Shown here one piece after another: positions 8,557 to 17,898 of a DNA stretch of 64,000 bases (its first letter is position 1; the number at the start of each line of letters is the position of its first letter). Where the stretch lies: contig JAFBJY010000301.1 of NCBI GenBank assembly GCA_016801885.1, forward strand, positions 248,001 through 312,000. The letters run 5' to 3'. The notes under the pieces were generated by a model. The model was not told where the DNA came from and searched no databases. It saw nothing but the letters and a program-made list of their open reading frames with translations. The translations under genes were made by a program, and so were the position numbers. Origin of the DNA: Toxotes chatareus (Eukaryota > Chordata > Actinopteri > Toxotidae).

Positions 8557-10794
8557 TTAGTTGCTCTCTCTCCAGCATCTCTCTTTTCTCACAGAACTGG
8601 CAGGAGTCAGCGCTGCAGGGACGGCGCGAGAAAGTGCATCAGCGTTCCCATGCTGGGCCCCTGGCCTGTGGACCACAGTGAAGTCATAGGCTTGTAGCTC
8701 TTCGATCCAGCGTGCCAGCTGACCCTCTGGTTCTCTGAAAGACATGAGCCACTGCAAAGCGGAGTGATCAGTCCTGACCGTGAAGTGGAGGCCGCCCAGG
8801 TAATACTTGAAATGTCGTATGGCACTGACCACAGCGAGCAGCTCTCTTCTGGTGACACAGTAGCGACGTTCTGCCTTGTTGAATGTCCTGCTGTAGTATG
8901 CCACTACTCTCTCTCCTCCAGGCGTCACCTGAGCCAGCACAGCCCCTGAGCCCACGTTGCTGGCGTCTGTGTCCAGGATGAAAGGCAGGGTGAGGTCAGG
9001 TGGGGACAGAACCGGGGCCTCCCCAAGGGCTCTTTGTAGGGCCGTGAATGCTGCATGGCACTCCTCTGTCCATGTGAATGTCTCTCCTTTTTGCAGGAGA
9101 CAGAACAGGGGCGCCGCTATGCAGGAGAACCCCCTCACGAACTTCCTGTAGTAGGAGGCCAGTCCCAGGAAACTCTTCAGGTCCTGCACAGAGTTAGGGG
9201 TGGGCCAATCCTTCACCGTTTGCACCTTCTCATGCACGGTGCCGACCCCTCCTCCTCCCAATTTGTGGCCCAAGAAGGTGACCTCCCGCCTCAGGAAACA
9301 GCATTTCTGGGGATGTAGTTTTAGTCCTGCTGCCGCCACTCTCTCCAGCACCCGTCTGAGTGCCCCGAGAGCTGACTCGAAGGAATCACCATGGACCAGA
9401 ATGTCGTCGAGGTACACAACACACTCTTGGCGGGGAATGTTAGCAAGTACCTTGTCCATCAGTCTCTCAAATGTGGCGGGGGCGTTGCAGAGGCCAAATG
9501 GGAGGACTTTAAACTGCCACAGGCCGCCACTGGTGATGAAGGCAGTTTTGGGTCTGGCCTCAGGAGCAAGGGGAACCTGCCAGTACCCACTACGCAGGTC
9601 CAGAGAGGAGAACCAAGATGACCCTGCCACAGTGTCGAGGGCCTCGTCGATGCGTGGGAGGGGGTAGGGGTCTTTTTTGGTCACCTTGTTGAGGGGTCTG
9701 AAATCCACACAAAACCTCCAGTCCTCTTTCACCTTTTTGGGAACCATGACGACTGGAGAGGCCCAGGAGCTTGTGGAGGGCTCAATGAGTCCAGCCTGCT
9801 GCATCTCTCGGAGGGCTTTGTCTGCCGCAGTCTGCTTGGCTAGGGGAAGGCGTCGAGGTCTCATCCTGATGGGCTGTGCGTCTCCAGTATCAATGTTGTG
9901 CTGGATCAGGTCTGTCCGGCCCACATCCTCCTCAGACAAGGAGAAACACTCCTTGAACTCGAGCAGCAGCTGCCACAGCAGACTCCGTTCACTAGGGCTC
10001 AGACCATCACAGTTTTTCTGCCAAACCTCCCTCACGGCCAAGACTCTCTCACACCCATCTGCTAGTGAGAGAGAGGGTGGATGTGTGTGTGAAGCAGTGG
10101 TGGTCAGGGTGGAGGGTGGCAAGGGTGGTTCACTGGGGGATGTGCAGCGGACGACCGTGTTGTTTGTTGTCTCAGCTGCCCTAACTGTGACAGTGTGGGT
10201 CACAGAGCAGCCAGGTTGGGACGGCCGCTTGGACATCTGGATAACATGTCCATCTGGAAAGGTGAGTGTGCCTTTCCTGGTGTTAATGACACAGTCCAAT
10301 GCTTCAAGAACATCCAGTCCCAGAATACAGTCCTCCAGGCTCGCGACCCACACTGGGCAGCGAACTGACTTCTTCCCCAACCCCAGAGTCACTACTGCTT
10401 CCCCCACCATTGGAGCTCGTTCTCCGGTGACAGTCTGCAATTTCACCACGGTGGGGAAAACCAAGATCTCAGCACTCAGCACACTGGGTTTTATCAGGGT
10501 GGCTGAGGAACCCGTGTCCACGAGTGCAGAGCAGCATGTTTCTCCAATAGTCACTGACGCGTACCAGCAGTCTCCAATCCAGGTTCGGCCCAGTACCACT
10601 AGCCGTTCCAGCTGTCCATCAAGATCCTCTGCTGGTCGCTCTGCTACTGCTTGGTTGGAGTGTTGCACTGTTGGAAGAGGTCGGGACACAGGTTTAAGGG
10701 TCCGCATTGTCCCGGTCATGCGGTCCCCGGTGCGTTTCCCTGATTCTGAGGTGTGCGGGGGCAGTCTCGGACTAGATGGCCTGGTTGTCCACAT
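8557..10794 (-). CDS. pol: Gypsy-1 protease - reverse transcriptase - RNase H (Pol, 5' part)
   Basis: 745-codon frame, in the -1 frame relative to gag and overlapping its end; translation probably enters by frameshifting rather than at the first Met. In order: aspartic protease with active site ALVDTGSSATLI (residues ~90-101); reverse transcriptase with the conserved WASPVVMVPKK, LDLRSGYWQV and catalytic VVYLDDILVHG (residues ~475-485); RNase H with DTDASNVGSGAVL and RTDHSALQWL; and the tether region ending HGNADALSR. It copies the genomic RNA into DNA in virus-like particles. The frame stops at 8557, before integrase, where an intact element would continue. A frame change there is needed to reach the integrase. 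Confidence 0.88.
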   Translation of the reverse strand: MWTTRPSSPRLPPHTSESGKRTGDRMTGTMRTLKPVSRPLPTVQHSNQAVAERPAEDLDGQLERLVVLGRTWIGDCWYASVTIGETCCSALVDTGSSATLIKPSVLSAEILVFPTVVKLQTVTGERAPMVGEAVVTLGLGKKSVRCPVWVASLEDCILGLDVLEALDCVINTRKGTLTFPDGHVIQMSKRPSQPGCSVTHTVTVRAAETTNNTVVRCTSPSEPPLPPSTLTTTASHTHPPSLSLADGCERVLAVREVWQKNCDGLSPSERSLLWQLLLEFKECFSLSEEDVGRTDLIQHNIDTGDAQPIRMRPRRLPLAKQTAADKALREMQQAGLIEPSTSSWASPVVMVPKKVKEDWRFCVDFRPLNKVTKKDPYPLPRIDEALDTVAGSSWFSSLDLRSGYWQVPLAPEARPKTAFITSGGLWQFKVLPFGLCNAPATFERLMDKVLANIPRQECVVYLDDILVHGDSFESALGALRRVLERVAAAGLKLHPQKCCFLRREVTFLGHKLGGGGVGTVHEKVQTVKDWPTPNSVQDLKSFLGLASYYRKFVRGFSCIAAPLFCLLQKGETFTWTEECHAAFTALQRALGEAPVLSPPDLTLPFILDTDASNVGSGAVLAQVTPGGERVVAYYSRTFNKAERRYCVTRRELLAVVSAIRHFKYYLGGLHFTVRTDHSALQWLMSFREPEGQLARWIEELQAYDFTVVHRPGAQHGNADALSRAVPAALTPASSVRKERCWRESN
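10682..10740 (-). promoter_or_regulatory. -1 ribosomal frameshift signal (slippery site + H-type pseudoknot) of Gypsy-1
   Basis: On the minus strand GGGAAAC (10740-10734) is in gag phase as G GGA AAC. After a 6-base spacer (10733-10728), stem 1 pairs GGGACCGCAT (10727-10718) with ATGCGGACCC (10707-10698): nine pairs and one A-A mismatch. Loop 1 is GAC. Stem 2 pairs CGGGAC (10714-10709) with GTCCCG (10687-10682), six pairs. Loop 3 is ten bases. Slippage puts ribosomes exactly into the pol frame. All pairings are read directly from the sequence; function is inferred. Confidence 0.8.
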
Positions 10795-11735
10795 CCCCAG
10801 CAGAGCCTTGAACGTGGCCTCCCTCTCTGTTCCTCTCTCAGTGTGGCAGCCTGCACTAACTGTGTCAATTTGTCCATCCAGGCTGGTTCTGTTGCCTTTG
10901 AGTCAGTTACATTAGCAGCTCTCACCTTTGGTGATGTTCCGAGCGGGCCTGCCAGGGAACCAGCACACAGCATTTCTCTTTCTATAGCCAGCTCCAAAGC
11001 CTGTTGTAGAGACCTAGGATGAGCCAACAGTGTCTGGATACGCAGGTCGGCTGGCAGCAAGGCCTGGAGGAAATGGTCTCGGGCTAACTCGCTCTGGATG
11101 GCCGGAGGCATGTGAGCATAGGTGCGATGAACTAGACCTTCAACATCATTGGCCAGATCTCTCAGTGGCTCTCCTGGTCGCCGCTGGCGGCTGCACAGCT
11201 CAGATCGTAGCAGGCTGGCTGCCGAGCATAGTCCAAACCGTCTCTTTAGAGCTCCGACTAAGGCATCATAGTCGCTCCTATCGTCCGGGCTTAATAGCAG
11301 CAGGCTTGACAAAGCGTCCCCAGTAAGGCACACTGCTAGCTGCAGTGCTTTCTCTTCAGTGGACCACCTGCCAGCTTGAGCTAACAGTTCAAATTGTGCA
11401 TGAAAAGCTTCCCAGTCTGCTTGGCCATCATATCTGGGGGTTTTCATTGCGGGTAGGAGGGCGCCACCGTGTGGCCCTACCTGTCTGCTCATGTCCATGC
11501 TCCTGGCAGCTGCTGTTTTCCCGCCTTTAGCATCGCCCTCTCTCCGGTGCGGCGAGAAAGAGCCCAAGCCAGCCTCTGTAGCCATCCTCACTGCCATCTC
11601 TCTCACCCGCTCTCTGTGTCCTGCCGCACTCTGAGCGGTGTCCATGTCCTCATCAGATACCTCCTCCCGCTTGATCTTGAAAAGTTTCTGTGGCAACATG
11701 TTGCTCCCCATAGAACACTTAGCAGCAGTTAGCAC
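10716..11735 (-). CDS. gag: Gypsy-1 Gag
   Basis: Uninterrupted 339-codon frame on the minus strand, the structural protein that packages the element RNA. The middle contains a capsid-like region (ARDHFLQALLPADLRIQ, residues ~220-240, typical of retrotransposon gag). The C-terminus has one CCHC zinc knuckle, CWGCGQPGHLVRDC (Cys-x2-Cys-x4-His-x4-Cys), for RNA binding. The stop codon lies inside a predicted pseudoknot, just after a GGGAAAC slippery heptamer in the correct phase, so a fraction of ribosomes would continue into pol. The methionine at 11735 is the first of the frame; MGSNMLPQ a few codons later is an alternative start. This is the only coding part of the element without a visible defect. 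Confidence 0.85.
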   Translation of the reverse strand: MLTAAKCSMGSNMLPQKLFKIKREEVSDEDMDTAQSAAGHRERVREMAVRMATEAGLGSFSPHRREGDAKGGKTAAARSMDMSRQVGPHGGALLPAMKTPRYDGQADWEAFHAQFELLAQAGRWSTEEKALQLAVCLTGDALSSLLLLSPDDRSDYDALVGALKRRFGLCSAASLLRSELCSRQRRPGEPLRDLANDVEGLVHRTYAHMPPAIQSELARDHFLQALLPADLRIQTLLAHPRSLQQALELAIEREMLCAGSLAGPLGTSPKVRAANVTDSKATEPAWMDKLTQLVQAATLREEQRGRPRSRLCWGCGQPGHLVRDCPRTPQNQGNAPGTA

Positions 11736-11799
11736 CTCGTCAAGCTAGCGAGCGGCGTGGTAGCCCAGTTGGCGAAGTCCGGTCACTTCTGACACCAAT

Positions 11800-12124
11800 T
11801 GTAGCGACCCGGAACAATGAAGCTACGAAGCAACTGGTTTTCCTGAACTTTATTCTCGAACTGGAACACAGGCTACTGTGGGCGTAGCCAACGCCAAAAC
11901 AATAAAACAGGCCAGCACAGCAACATATAACATTCGCCCATTAGCTCTCTCTCGGCTCCCTCGTCCCGGCTCTCGTAAACACACCCCTCACCGCCATGGC
12001 AACTGCCATGATTGACAGGCTTCACAGCCTCTAACAACGCCACTCCCCAAACGTCACCCCATACACTGCAGCCTAACTTAATAGAACACAACTCACAGCC
12101 ACGGTCCATACACAGTCCGTTACA
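11800..12124 (-). repeat. Gypsy-1 5' LTR
   Basis: 325-bp direct repeat of 6615-6941, upstream of gag on the element's strand. It starts TGTAAC and ends GCTACA. The two copies differ by only two single-base length changes in short G/C runs and by no substitution I can see. Confidence 0.95.
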
Positions 12125-12560
12125 ATATTTTGCAGTTATAGGTAATGGTAATGTTTTGTCTTGAGACAGGTAATATCCAGCCAGGTATGTGATATAGTTT
12201 TAATGTGCTGGACTTTAGATTTTATTTGCCTTATACTTGTGTGTGTGTGTGTGTGTGATCTTCAGATCTAAGTGTCCTGCAGCAAGGGTGTGAAGGCTCC
12301 TCCTCTCCAAGTCTGACACATACACTGTCAGTCTCAAGCACTTTAAGCAGAGACACAAGTGATTCTGGATGCCAGCCTTTGATGGACAGTGTGCTTGCTA
12401 CTTGTATACAACTAGATTTTAATCATTATTTATTAGACATAATTCTTAAAAAATGCAAGTAATATGTATGTAATAGGTATTAGATGAATGTATTTGCTTA
12501 CAACATAGATCTAACTGACTGTAGCCCCTAAATTAGTAACGTTCAGTTATAGCTACTCTA
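12125..12560. repeat. duplicated non-coding segment, copy 1 (right flank of Gypsy-1)
   Basis: Matches 41.13-42.0 kb: the TAATGTTTTGTCTTGAGACA block, ATATCCAGCCAGGT, AGTGTCC...AAGGCT, the CAGAGACACAAGTGATTCTG block and the TTAGACATAATTC block. The other copy carries an extra ~490 bp that is absent here. A short (GT)n tract lies at 12238-12257. No gene is recognised. Confidence 0.65.
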
Positions 12561-13158
12561 GGAACCGTTACTCTACAATGAACTGGCGACTTTTTTATTT
12601 TTTTAAATGAACTGGTGACTTGTCCAGAGTGTAGCGCGGCCAGATGACAGTTAACGCAGGCTCCAGCCTGCGCCCCGTCAAACGTAATGTTACAGACAGA
12701 AATGAATGAACAAGTAGCCTAATTGTTTCAGCCGCCCTCGGTAGTTTTACTCTCGCCATTCACAGAAAAAAAAGTTTTTAATGTCCTGGGCCCCTGCTCT
12801 GCTGCTCCTACTCCTGGCCTCCTTCTCAAGTCTTTTTTGGTGTCCGGACTTGTGTTTTTTGGGGGCCATCCTAACCCTGCTGGAGTTCGCTCGCTCCCGC
12901 TCACTTGAGGAAGAACGAACAGCGGTGTGGACCAAACCATTTTTTAAAAAGGGGCCAAGGGGTTATTGAAATTATTAAAATTAGAATATTGTATGACTTG
13001 TGGCTTTGTTTTAATTCTGAGTCATTCATATGAATATATATTAGTTCAGTGTATGCATAATCATTTTGTCATAGAGGCTACTGGGGGCTGTGTGTGGGCC
13101 CTAGCGGGCTGTGGGCCCTTATAATTGTCATCACCTTTCCCCCCTATCGACGGCGCTG
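12560..13158 (-). mobile_element. 5' end of a second hAT transposon (ZMYM/TTF-finger type)
   Basis: On the minus strand the segment begins CAGCGCCGTCGATAGGGGGG, a hAT-like terminal sequence. About 290 bases later comes an ATG (12869) with MAPKKHKSGHQKRLEKEAR and then GAQDIKNFF. This basic start followed by an IKNFF/SLDKFL-like motif is typical of hAT transposases of the zinc-finger-MYM-like group. No TTF finger, catalytic domain or second terminus is visible, so only the first exon and the left end remain. Confidence 0.45.
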
Positions 13159-13270
13159 CTCTCCTTCTCTTTCGCCACGAAAGAGAGAAGAGAACTTTCT
13201 CTTTCTCTGCTTCTCTACTCTTCTCTCTTTCTCTTCCCTCCACAGAGAGAAAAAACTCTCTCTACAGTGT

Positions 13271-15274
13271 TACTACAATATAAGGAATGCTGTAGAAGAG
13301 AACGAAGAACAGAATATTGTAGAATAGAACGTAGAACGGAATGCGGTAGAAGAAAACGTAGAACAGAATATTGTAGAATAGAACATAGAACAGACTGCTG
13401 TGGAACAGAACATATAACAGAATACTGTAGAATAGAACGTAGAACGGAATGCTGTAGAATAGAACGTAGAACAGAATGCTGTAGAAGAGAACACAGATCA
13501 GAATGCTATAGAATAGAACGCAGAATACTGTAAAATAGAACTTAGAAGAGAATACTGTATAATAGAACATAGAATACTGTAGAAGAGAACGCAGAACAGA
13601 ATGCTGTAGAATAGAACGAGAACGGAATGCTGTGGAATAGAACGTAAAACAGAATGCTGTCTAATAGAACGTAGAACAGAATGCTGTAGAATAGAACGTA
13701 GAACAGAATACTATAGAATAGAATGCAGAACAGAATACTGCAGTATAGAACGTAGAACAGAATACTGTAGAATAGAACGCAGAACAGAATACTGTAGAAC
13801 CGAACGTAGAACAGAATACTGTAGAATAGAGCGTAGAACGGAATGCTGTAGAAGAGAACACAGAACGGAATGCTATAGAATAGAATGCAGAATACTATAA
13901 AATAGAACTTAGAATAAAATACTGTATAATAGAGCATAGAATACTGTAGAAAAGAACGCAGAAGAGAACGCTGTAGAATAGAACGTAGAACAGAATTCTG
14001 TAGAATAGAACATAGAACACTGTAAAAATAACTTAGAAGGGAATACTGTATAATAGAATGTAGAACACTGTAGAGAGAGAATGTAGAACAGAACGTAGAA
14101 CAGAATACTGTAGAATAGAACGTAGAACGGAATACTGTAGAATAGAACGCAGAACGGAATACTGTAGAATAGAACGTAGAATGGAATGCTGTAGAAGAGA
14201 ACGTAGAACAGAATGCTGTAGAAGAGAACACAGAACAGAATGTTGTAGAACAGAATGTAGAACAGAATGCTGTAGAACAGAACGTGGAACAGAATGCTGT
14301 AGAATAGAACGTAAAACAGAATGCTGTAGAATAGAACACAGAACAGAGTAGAATAGAACGCAGAACAGAATACTGTAGAAAGAGAACGAGAACAGAATGC
14401 TGTAGAATAGAACATAGAACACTGTAAAAATAACTTAGAAGGGAATACTGTATAATAGAATGTAGAATACTGTAGAAGAGAACGAGAACAGAGACGTAGA
14501 ACAGAATACTGTAGAATAGAACGTGAGAACGGAATACTGTAGAATAGAACGTGAGAACGGAATACTGTAGAATAGAACGCAGAACAGAATACTGTAGAAT
14601 AGAACGTGAGAATGGAATGCTGTAGAAGAGAACGAGAACAGAATGCTTAGAGAGAGAACACAGAACAGAATGTTGTAGAACAGAACGTAGAACAGAATGC
14701 TGTAGAATAGAACGTAAAACAGAATGCTGTAGAATAGAACATAGAACAGAATAGAATAGAACGAGAACAGAATACTGTAGAAAAGAACGCATGGAACAGA
14801 ATTCTGTAGAATAGAACATAGAACGGAATGCTGTAGAATAGAACGTGAATGGAATACTGTAGAATAGAACGAGAAACGGAATGCTGTAGAATAGAACGTA
14901 GAACGGAATGCTGTAGAATAGAACGTAGAACAGAATGCTGTAGAAGAGAACACAGATCAGAATGCTATAGAATAGAATGCAGAATACTGTAAAATAGAAC
15001 TTAGAAGAGAATACTGTATAATAGAACATAGAATACTGTAGAAGAGAAGGCAGAACAGAATGCTGTAGAATAGAATGTAGAACACTGTAAAATATAAATT
15101 AGAAGGGAATACTGTATAATAGAATGTAGAATACTGTAGAAGAGAACGAGAACAGAATACTGTAGAAGAGAACGTAGAACAGAATACTGTATAATAGAAC
15201 GTAGAATGGAATGCTGTAGAATAGAATGTAGAACGGAATGCTGTAGAAGAGAACGTAGAACGGAATGCTGTAGA
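13271..15274. repeat. 27-bp minisatellite, block 1
   Basis: Tandem array of about 70 copies of a 27-bp unit. The unit is two near-identical 12-mers (GTAGAATAGAAC and GTAGAACAGAAT) followed by GCT or ACT. Variants arise by A/G changes and short deletions. Since 27 is divisible by three, long open frames of F/Y/S/V/L-rich repeats appear in all minus-strand frames; these are not credible proteins. The array starts after a purine/pyrimidine-rich stretch near 13240. Confidence 0.97.
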
Positions 15275-16045
15275 GCTGTTTTGTTAAATACTTGCTTATG
15301 CTATACCTATCTATACTTTGTTTCACAGTGTGCACTGAAATATGGGGATTTACGGGATTTCCATGAGGTTGTTTACCTGATAGACACCAGCTGTTTTGTG
15401 TATCACTCTTTGTCTAGCACTGCTGAACCTTGAGGGAGCTATTATTAAAGCATGTAGGAGTAAAACTGAGATAAGATTTGCTTGGACAGTTTTTAAAAAT
15501 TAATAATGAAACTTCCTGACACCATTAGATAACAACATATGGCCAAGGTACATCCGACGGGAGGAGCCTATAACTCATCCAAGGAGAAAAAGACACCATT
15601 GTAACTCAGACCTGTCAAGTACCTGAAAAATAAGATTTAGTGAGGAAGTGGTTGACACTGATAAAAACTGGCTAATATTAATTATGGAAATGGGAAGGGA
15701 CATGCCCAAACATGTCAAAAACACGCCCAGACATGTCCCTGAGAACAGGTGCAACCCACCATATAAAATATGATGTACATTTGACTAAGTTTCAGTTGTT
15801 CCTGCAGGACTGCTCATGCTCTTGAACTCTGTATTGAGGAATAAAGCATCCTGGACTCAACTTCTCTGATCTCCAGCCTCTGATTGACTCTGTGCATTTA
15901 CTCTGACTAAAGATCTGAAAAACCTGAATTCTACAGGAGACAAAAGAGTACAAGAAGAAGGTGTGGGGCCTCAGCTGGGCCTGAGCTCTGCTTCAACTGA
16001 CCATTGACAGGGTTCAGCCACCCAGCCTGCAGAAAAATCCACATC
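15275..16045. mobile_element. solo-LTR-like insert inside the minisatellite
   Basis: Non-repetitive segment that splits the array. It has the order expected of an LTR: upstream motifs, a TATA box (TATAAAATA, 15772-15780), an AATAAAGC poly(A) signal about 70 bases later (15840-15847) and an end TTCTACA near 15935. No internal retroviral genes flank it and no second LTR is in the window. I could not fix the left boundary (TGTAGGAG at 15451 is a candidate) nor find a target duplication, so the solo-LTR reading is an inference. Confidence 0.45.
15698..15738. promoter_or_regulatory. two p53-response-element-like 20-mers
   Basis: GGACATGCCC plus AAACATGTCA (15698-15717) and AAACACGCCC plus AGACATGTCC (15719-15738). 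These are two back-to-back full sites with zero spacer, each matching 19 of 20 positions of the RRRCWWGYYY pair consensus. They lie about 35-75 bases upstream of the TATA box of the LTR-like insert. Binding is unproven. Confidence 0.5.
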
Positions 16046-16836
16046 AACGGAATGCTGTAGAATAGAACGTAGAACGGAATACCGTAGAATAGAACGCAGA
16101 ACAGAATACTGTAGAATAGAACGCAGAACGGAATTCTGTAGAATAGAACATAGAACGGAATGCTGTGGAATAGAACGTAAAACAGAATGCTGTAGAATAG
16201 AACGTAGAACAGAATGCTGTAGAATAGAATGTAGAACGGAATGCTGTAGAAGAGAACGTAGAACAGAATGCTGTAGAAAAGAACGTAGAACAGAATGCTG
16301 TAGAACAGAACGCAGAACAGAATACTGTAGAATAGAACGCAGAACAGAATACTGTAGCACAGAACGTAGAACGGAATGCTGTGGAATAGAACGTAAAACG
16401 GAATGCTGTAGAATAGAACGTAGAACAGAATGCTGTAGAATAGAATGTAGAACGGAATGCTGTAGAAAAGAACGTAGAACAGAATGCTGTAGAACAGAAC
16501 GCAGAACAGAATACTGTAGAATAGAACGCAGAACAGAATACTGTAGCACAGAACGTAGAACGGAATGCTGTAGAATAGAACGTAGAACGGAATGCTGTAG
16601 AAGAGTACACAGAACAGAATGCTATAGAATAGAACGCAGAACAGAATACTGTAGAATAGAATGTAGAACGGAATGCTGTAGAATAGAACGCAGAACAGAA
16701 TACTGTAGAATAGAATGTAGAACAGAATGATGTAGAACAGAATGCTGTAGAAGAGAACACAGATCAGAATTCTGTAGAGTAGAACGCAGAACACTGTAAA
16801 ATATAACTTAGAAGGGAATACTGTATATTCCTTACA
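16046..16836. repeat. 27-bp minisatellite, block 2
   Basis: About 29 more copies of the same 27-bp unit in the same orientation and with the same variants. The block ends in a TATATTCCTTAC stretch next to GA-rich DNA that mirrors the purine-rich DNA before block 1. Confidence 0.97.
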
Positions 16837-16967
16837 GAGAAAGAGAGAGAACTCTCTTTCTATATAAGCGCTAATATAATTAATGAATAAATTGAATTGA
16901 ATTGATGGCAGTAAAATAAGAGTTAGAATGAAATCCTCCATCATCTCTGCCCTTCATTTTCATACAG

Positions 16968-16970
<3 letters not shown>

Positions 16971-16998
<28 letters not shown>

Positions 16999-17199
16999 AA
17001 ACTTTAATTTTCCCACAATGGGGAAATTACACTGTTACAACAACAAAGAGCAGATGCAATAGGGCACAGGCACTCAGAATATACAGAATATACAGATAAT
17101 ACAGATAGAATATAAAGGCTCCAAGAAAATTATTAGAGGAAACAATAATAATAAATACTATAAACAGTATGACCAAAGTGACTATGTGCACTGTTTGAA
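16971..17199. repeat. (ATAAG)n microsatellite with LINE/SINE-type tail
   Basis: Six ATAAG units are followed by AAACTTTAATTTTCCCACAATGGGGAAATT. This is the fish interspersed-repeat end in which a pentanucleotide tract adjoins a TTTATTGATCCC...GGGGAAATT block. A similar end lies at 63.79-63.86 kb. The following 200 bases to the Gypsy-2 LTR are AT-rich and have no gene. Confidence 0.6.
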
Positions 17200-17882
17200 T
17201 GTCAGGGTCTTACTGCTGGAGCCAGGGCTTTTATTTTGAAGTTTATTGTTTTGCTTACGTTTTAGTTAACTTCCTGTTTTATTTTGTTACTCACTGTTCT
17301 CCTCTCTCAACTTCAGGTGTCTTTTCAGTCTTCCCCCCTGCCTTTGTGTGTTCACCTGCCTGTGATTACCTGCTTTTCTTCCCTAATGTGTCACACCTGT
17401 GTCCAATTGTCTTCCCATCCCTGGTGTATTTAGTGTGTGTCTTTCCCCGTTTCACTTGTTGCCAGTTTGTTTTGTGTGCCTTGCTCTTCAAACTTACCAG
17501 CGTGTGTCATAGCTCTCTCCCTGCAGCCTAGTTGTGTTTTTTGTTGCCAGTTTGGATCCTTGCTCTGTTTTTCGACCTGTCTCTCGCCTTTTTCGACCCT
17601 CTAGTACTTTCTTTCTGCCCGTCCCTCTCGTGCTTCGACCCACGCTGGATTACTGGACTCTGCCTTCGCCTGCCCCCCTTGGTACCTCTCTGCCCCGCTG
17701 GACTGTCTTCCTGGCTGGCTACCGGACCCACTGCTGCCTTATCCCTCTGTGCTTTCGCCTCTACTGACTGCTTGCCTGTGTACCGATCTAGACACTATTA
17801 AAGGATTTTGTTTTGAACTCTCTGTGCCTGGTCTGCACCTGTGTCCGCCACCCCTCAGAACAGTTCAGGTGAACGCCTGACA
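17200..17882 (+). repeat. Gypsy-2 5' LTR
   Basis: Begins TGTCAGGGTC and ends GCCTGACA. It has a CCAAT box (17403-17407), a TATA-like GTATTTAG (17426-17433) and a predicted transcription start close to 17456-17463. A poly(A)-type ATTAAAGG occurs near 17796. Confidence 0.9.
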
Positions 17883-17884
17883 TT

Positions 17885-17894
17885 ACAAACTGGC
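17885..17894 (+). promoter_or_regulatory. Gypsy-2 self-priming primer-binding site
   Basis: ACAAACTGGC lies two bases after the 5' LTR. It is the exact reverse complement of GCCAGTTTGT at 17461-17470, about 30 bases downstream of the TATA-like box and so at the predicted 5' end of the mRNA. Tf1/sushi elements are known to prime minus-strand synthesis by folding back their own mRNA 5' end instead of using a tRNA. Confidence 0.7.
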
Positions 17895-17898
17895 CACA

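Larger units (their letters stand above)
6615..12124 (-). mobile_element. Gypsy (Metaviridae) LTR retrotransposon, Gypsy-1
   Basis: A 5.5-kb element in minus orientation with two almost identical LTRs (TGTAAC...GCTACA on its own strand). It is flanked by ATAT on both sides (6611-6614 and 12125-12128), a 4-bp target duplication. In element order: LTR, a primer-binding site TGGTGTCAGAAGTGAC (11782-11797) that looks like a tRNA-Leu site, gag, a -1 frameshift signal, protease-RT-RNaseH, integrase, a polypurine tract (AAAAGGGGGGG, near 6945-6956), LTR. Order PR-RT-RH-IN and the absence of a chromodomain place it in Metaviridae outside the chromoviruses. The LTRs indicate recent insertion, yet the pol frame has at least three breaks as read. 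Confidence 0.95.

Noticed and set aside
9677..10915. 412-codon plus-strand frame
   Set aside because: Antisense shadow of the Gypsy-1 protease-RT frame; no recognisable domain.
13542..15029. 495-codon minus-strand open frame rich in F/Y/S/V/L
   Set aside because: It is the translation of the 27-bp tandem repeat. All three frames stay open in places because the period is a multiple of three.
13891..16836. Possible CRISPR-like array
   Set aside because: Repeats are contiguous without unique spacers and the context is a vertebrate-type genome; it is a minisatellite.
15931..16944. 337-codon minus-strand frame over the second minisatellite block
   Set aside because: Same repeat artefact, with unrelated ends in flanking DNA.
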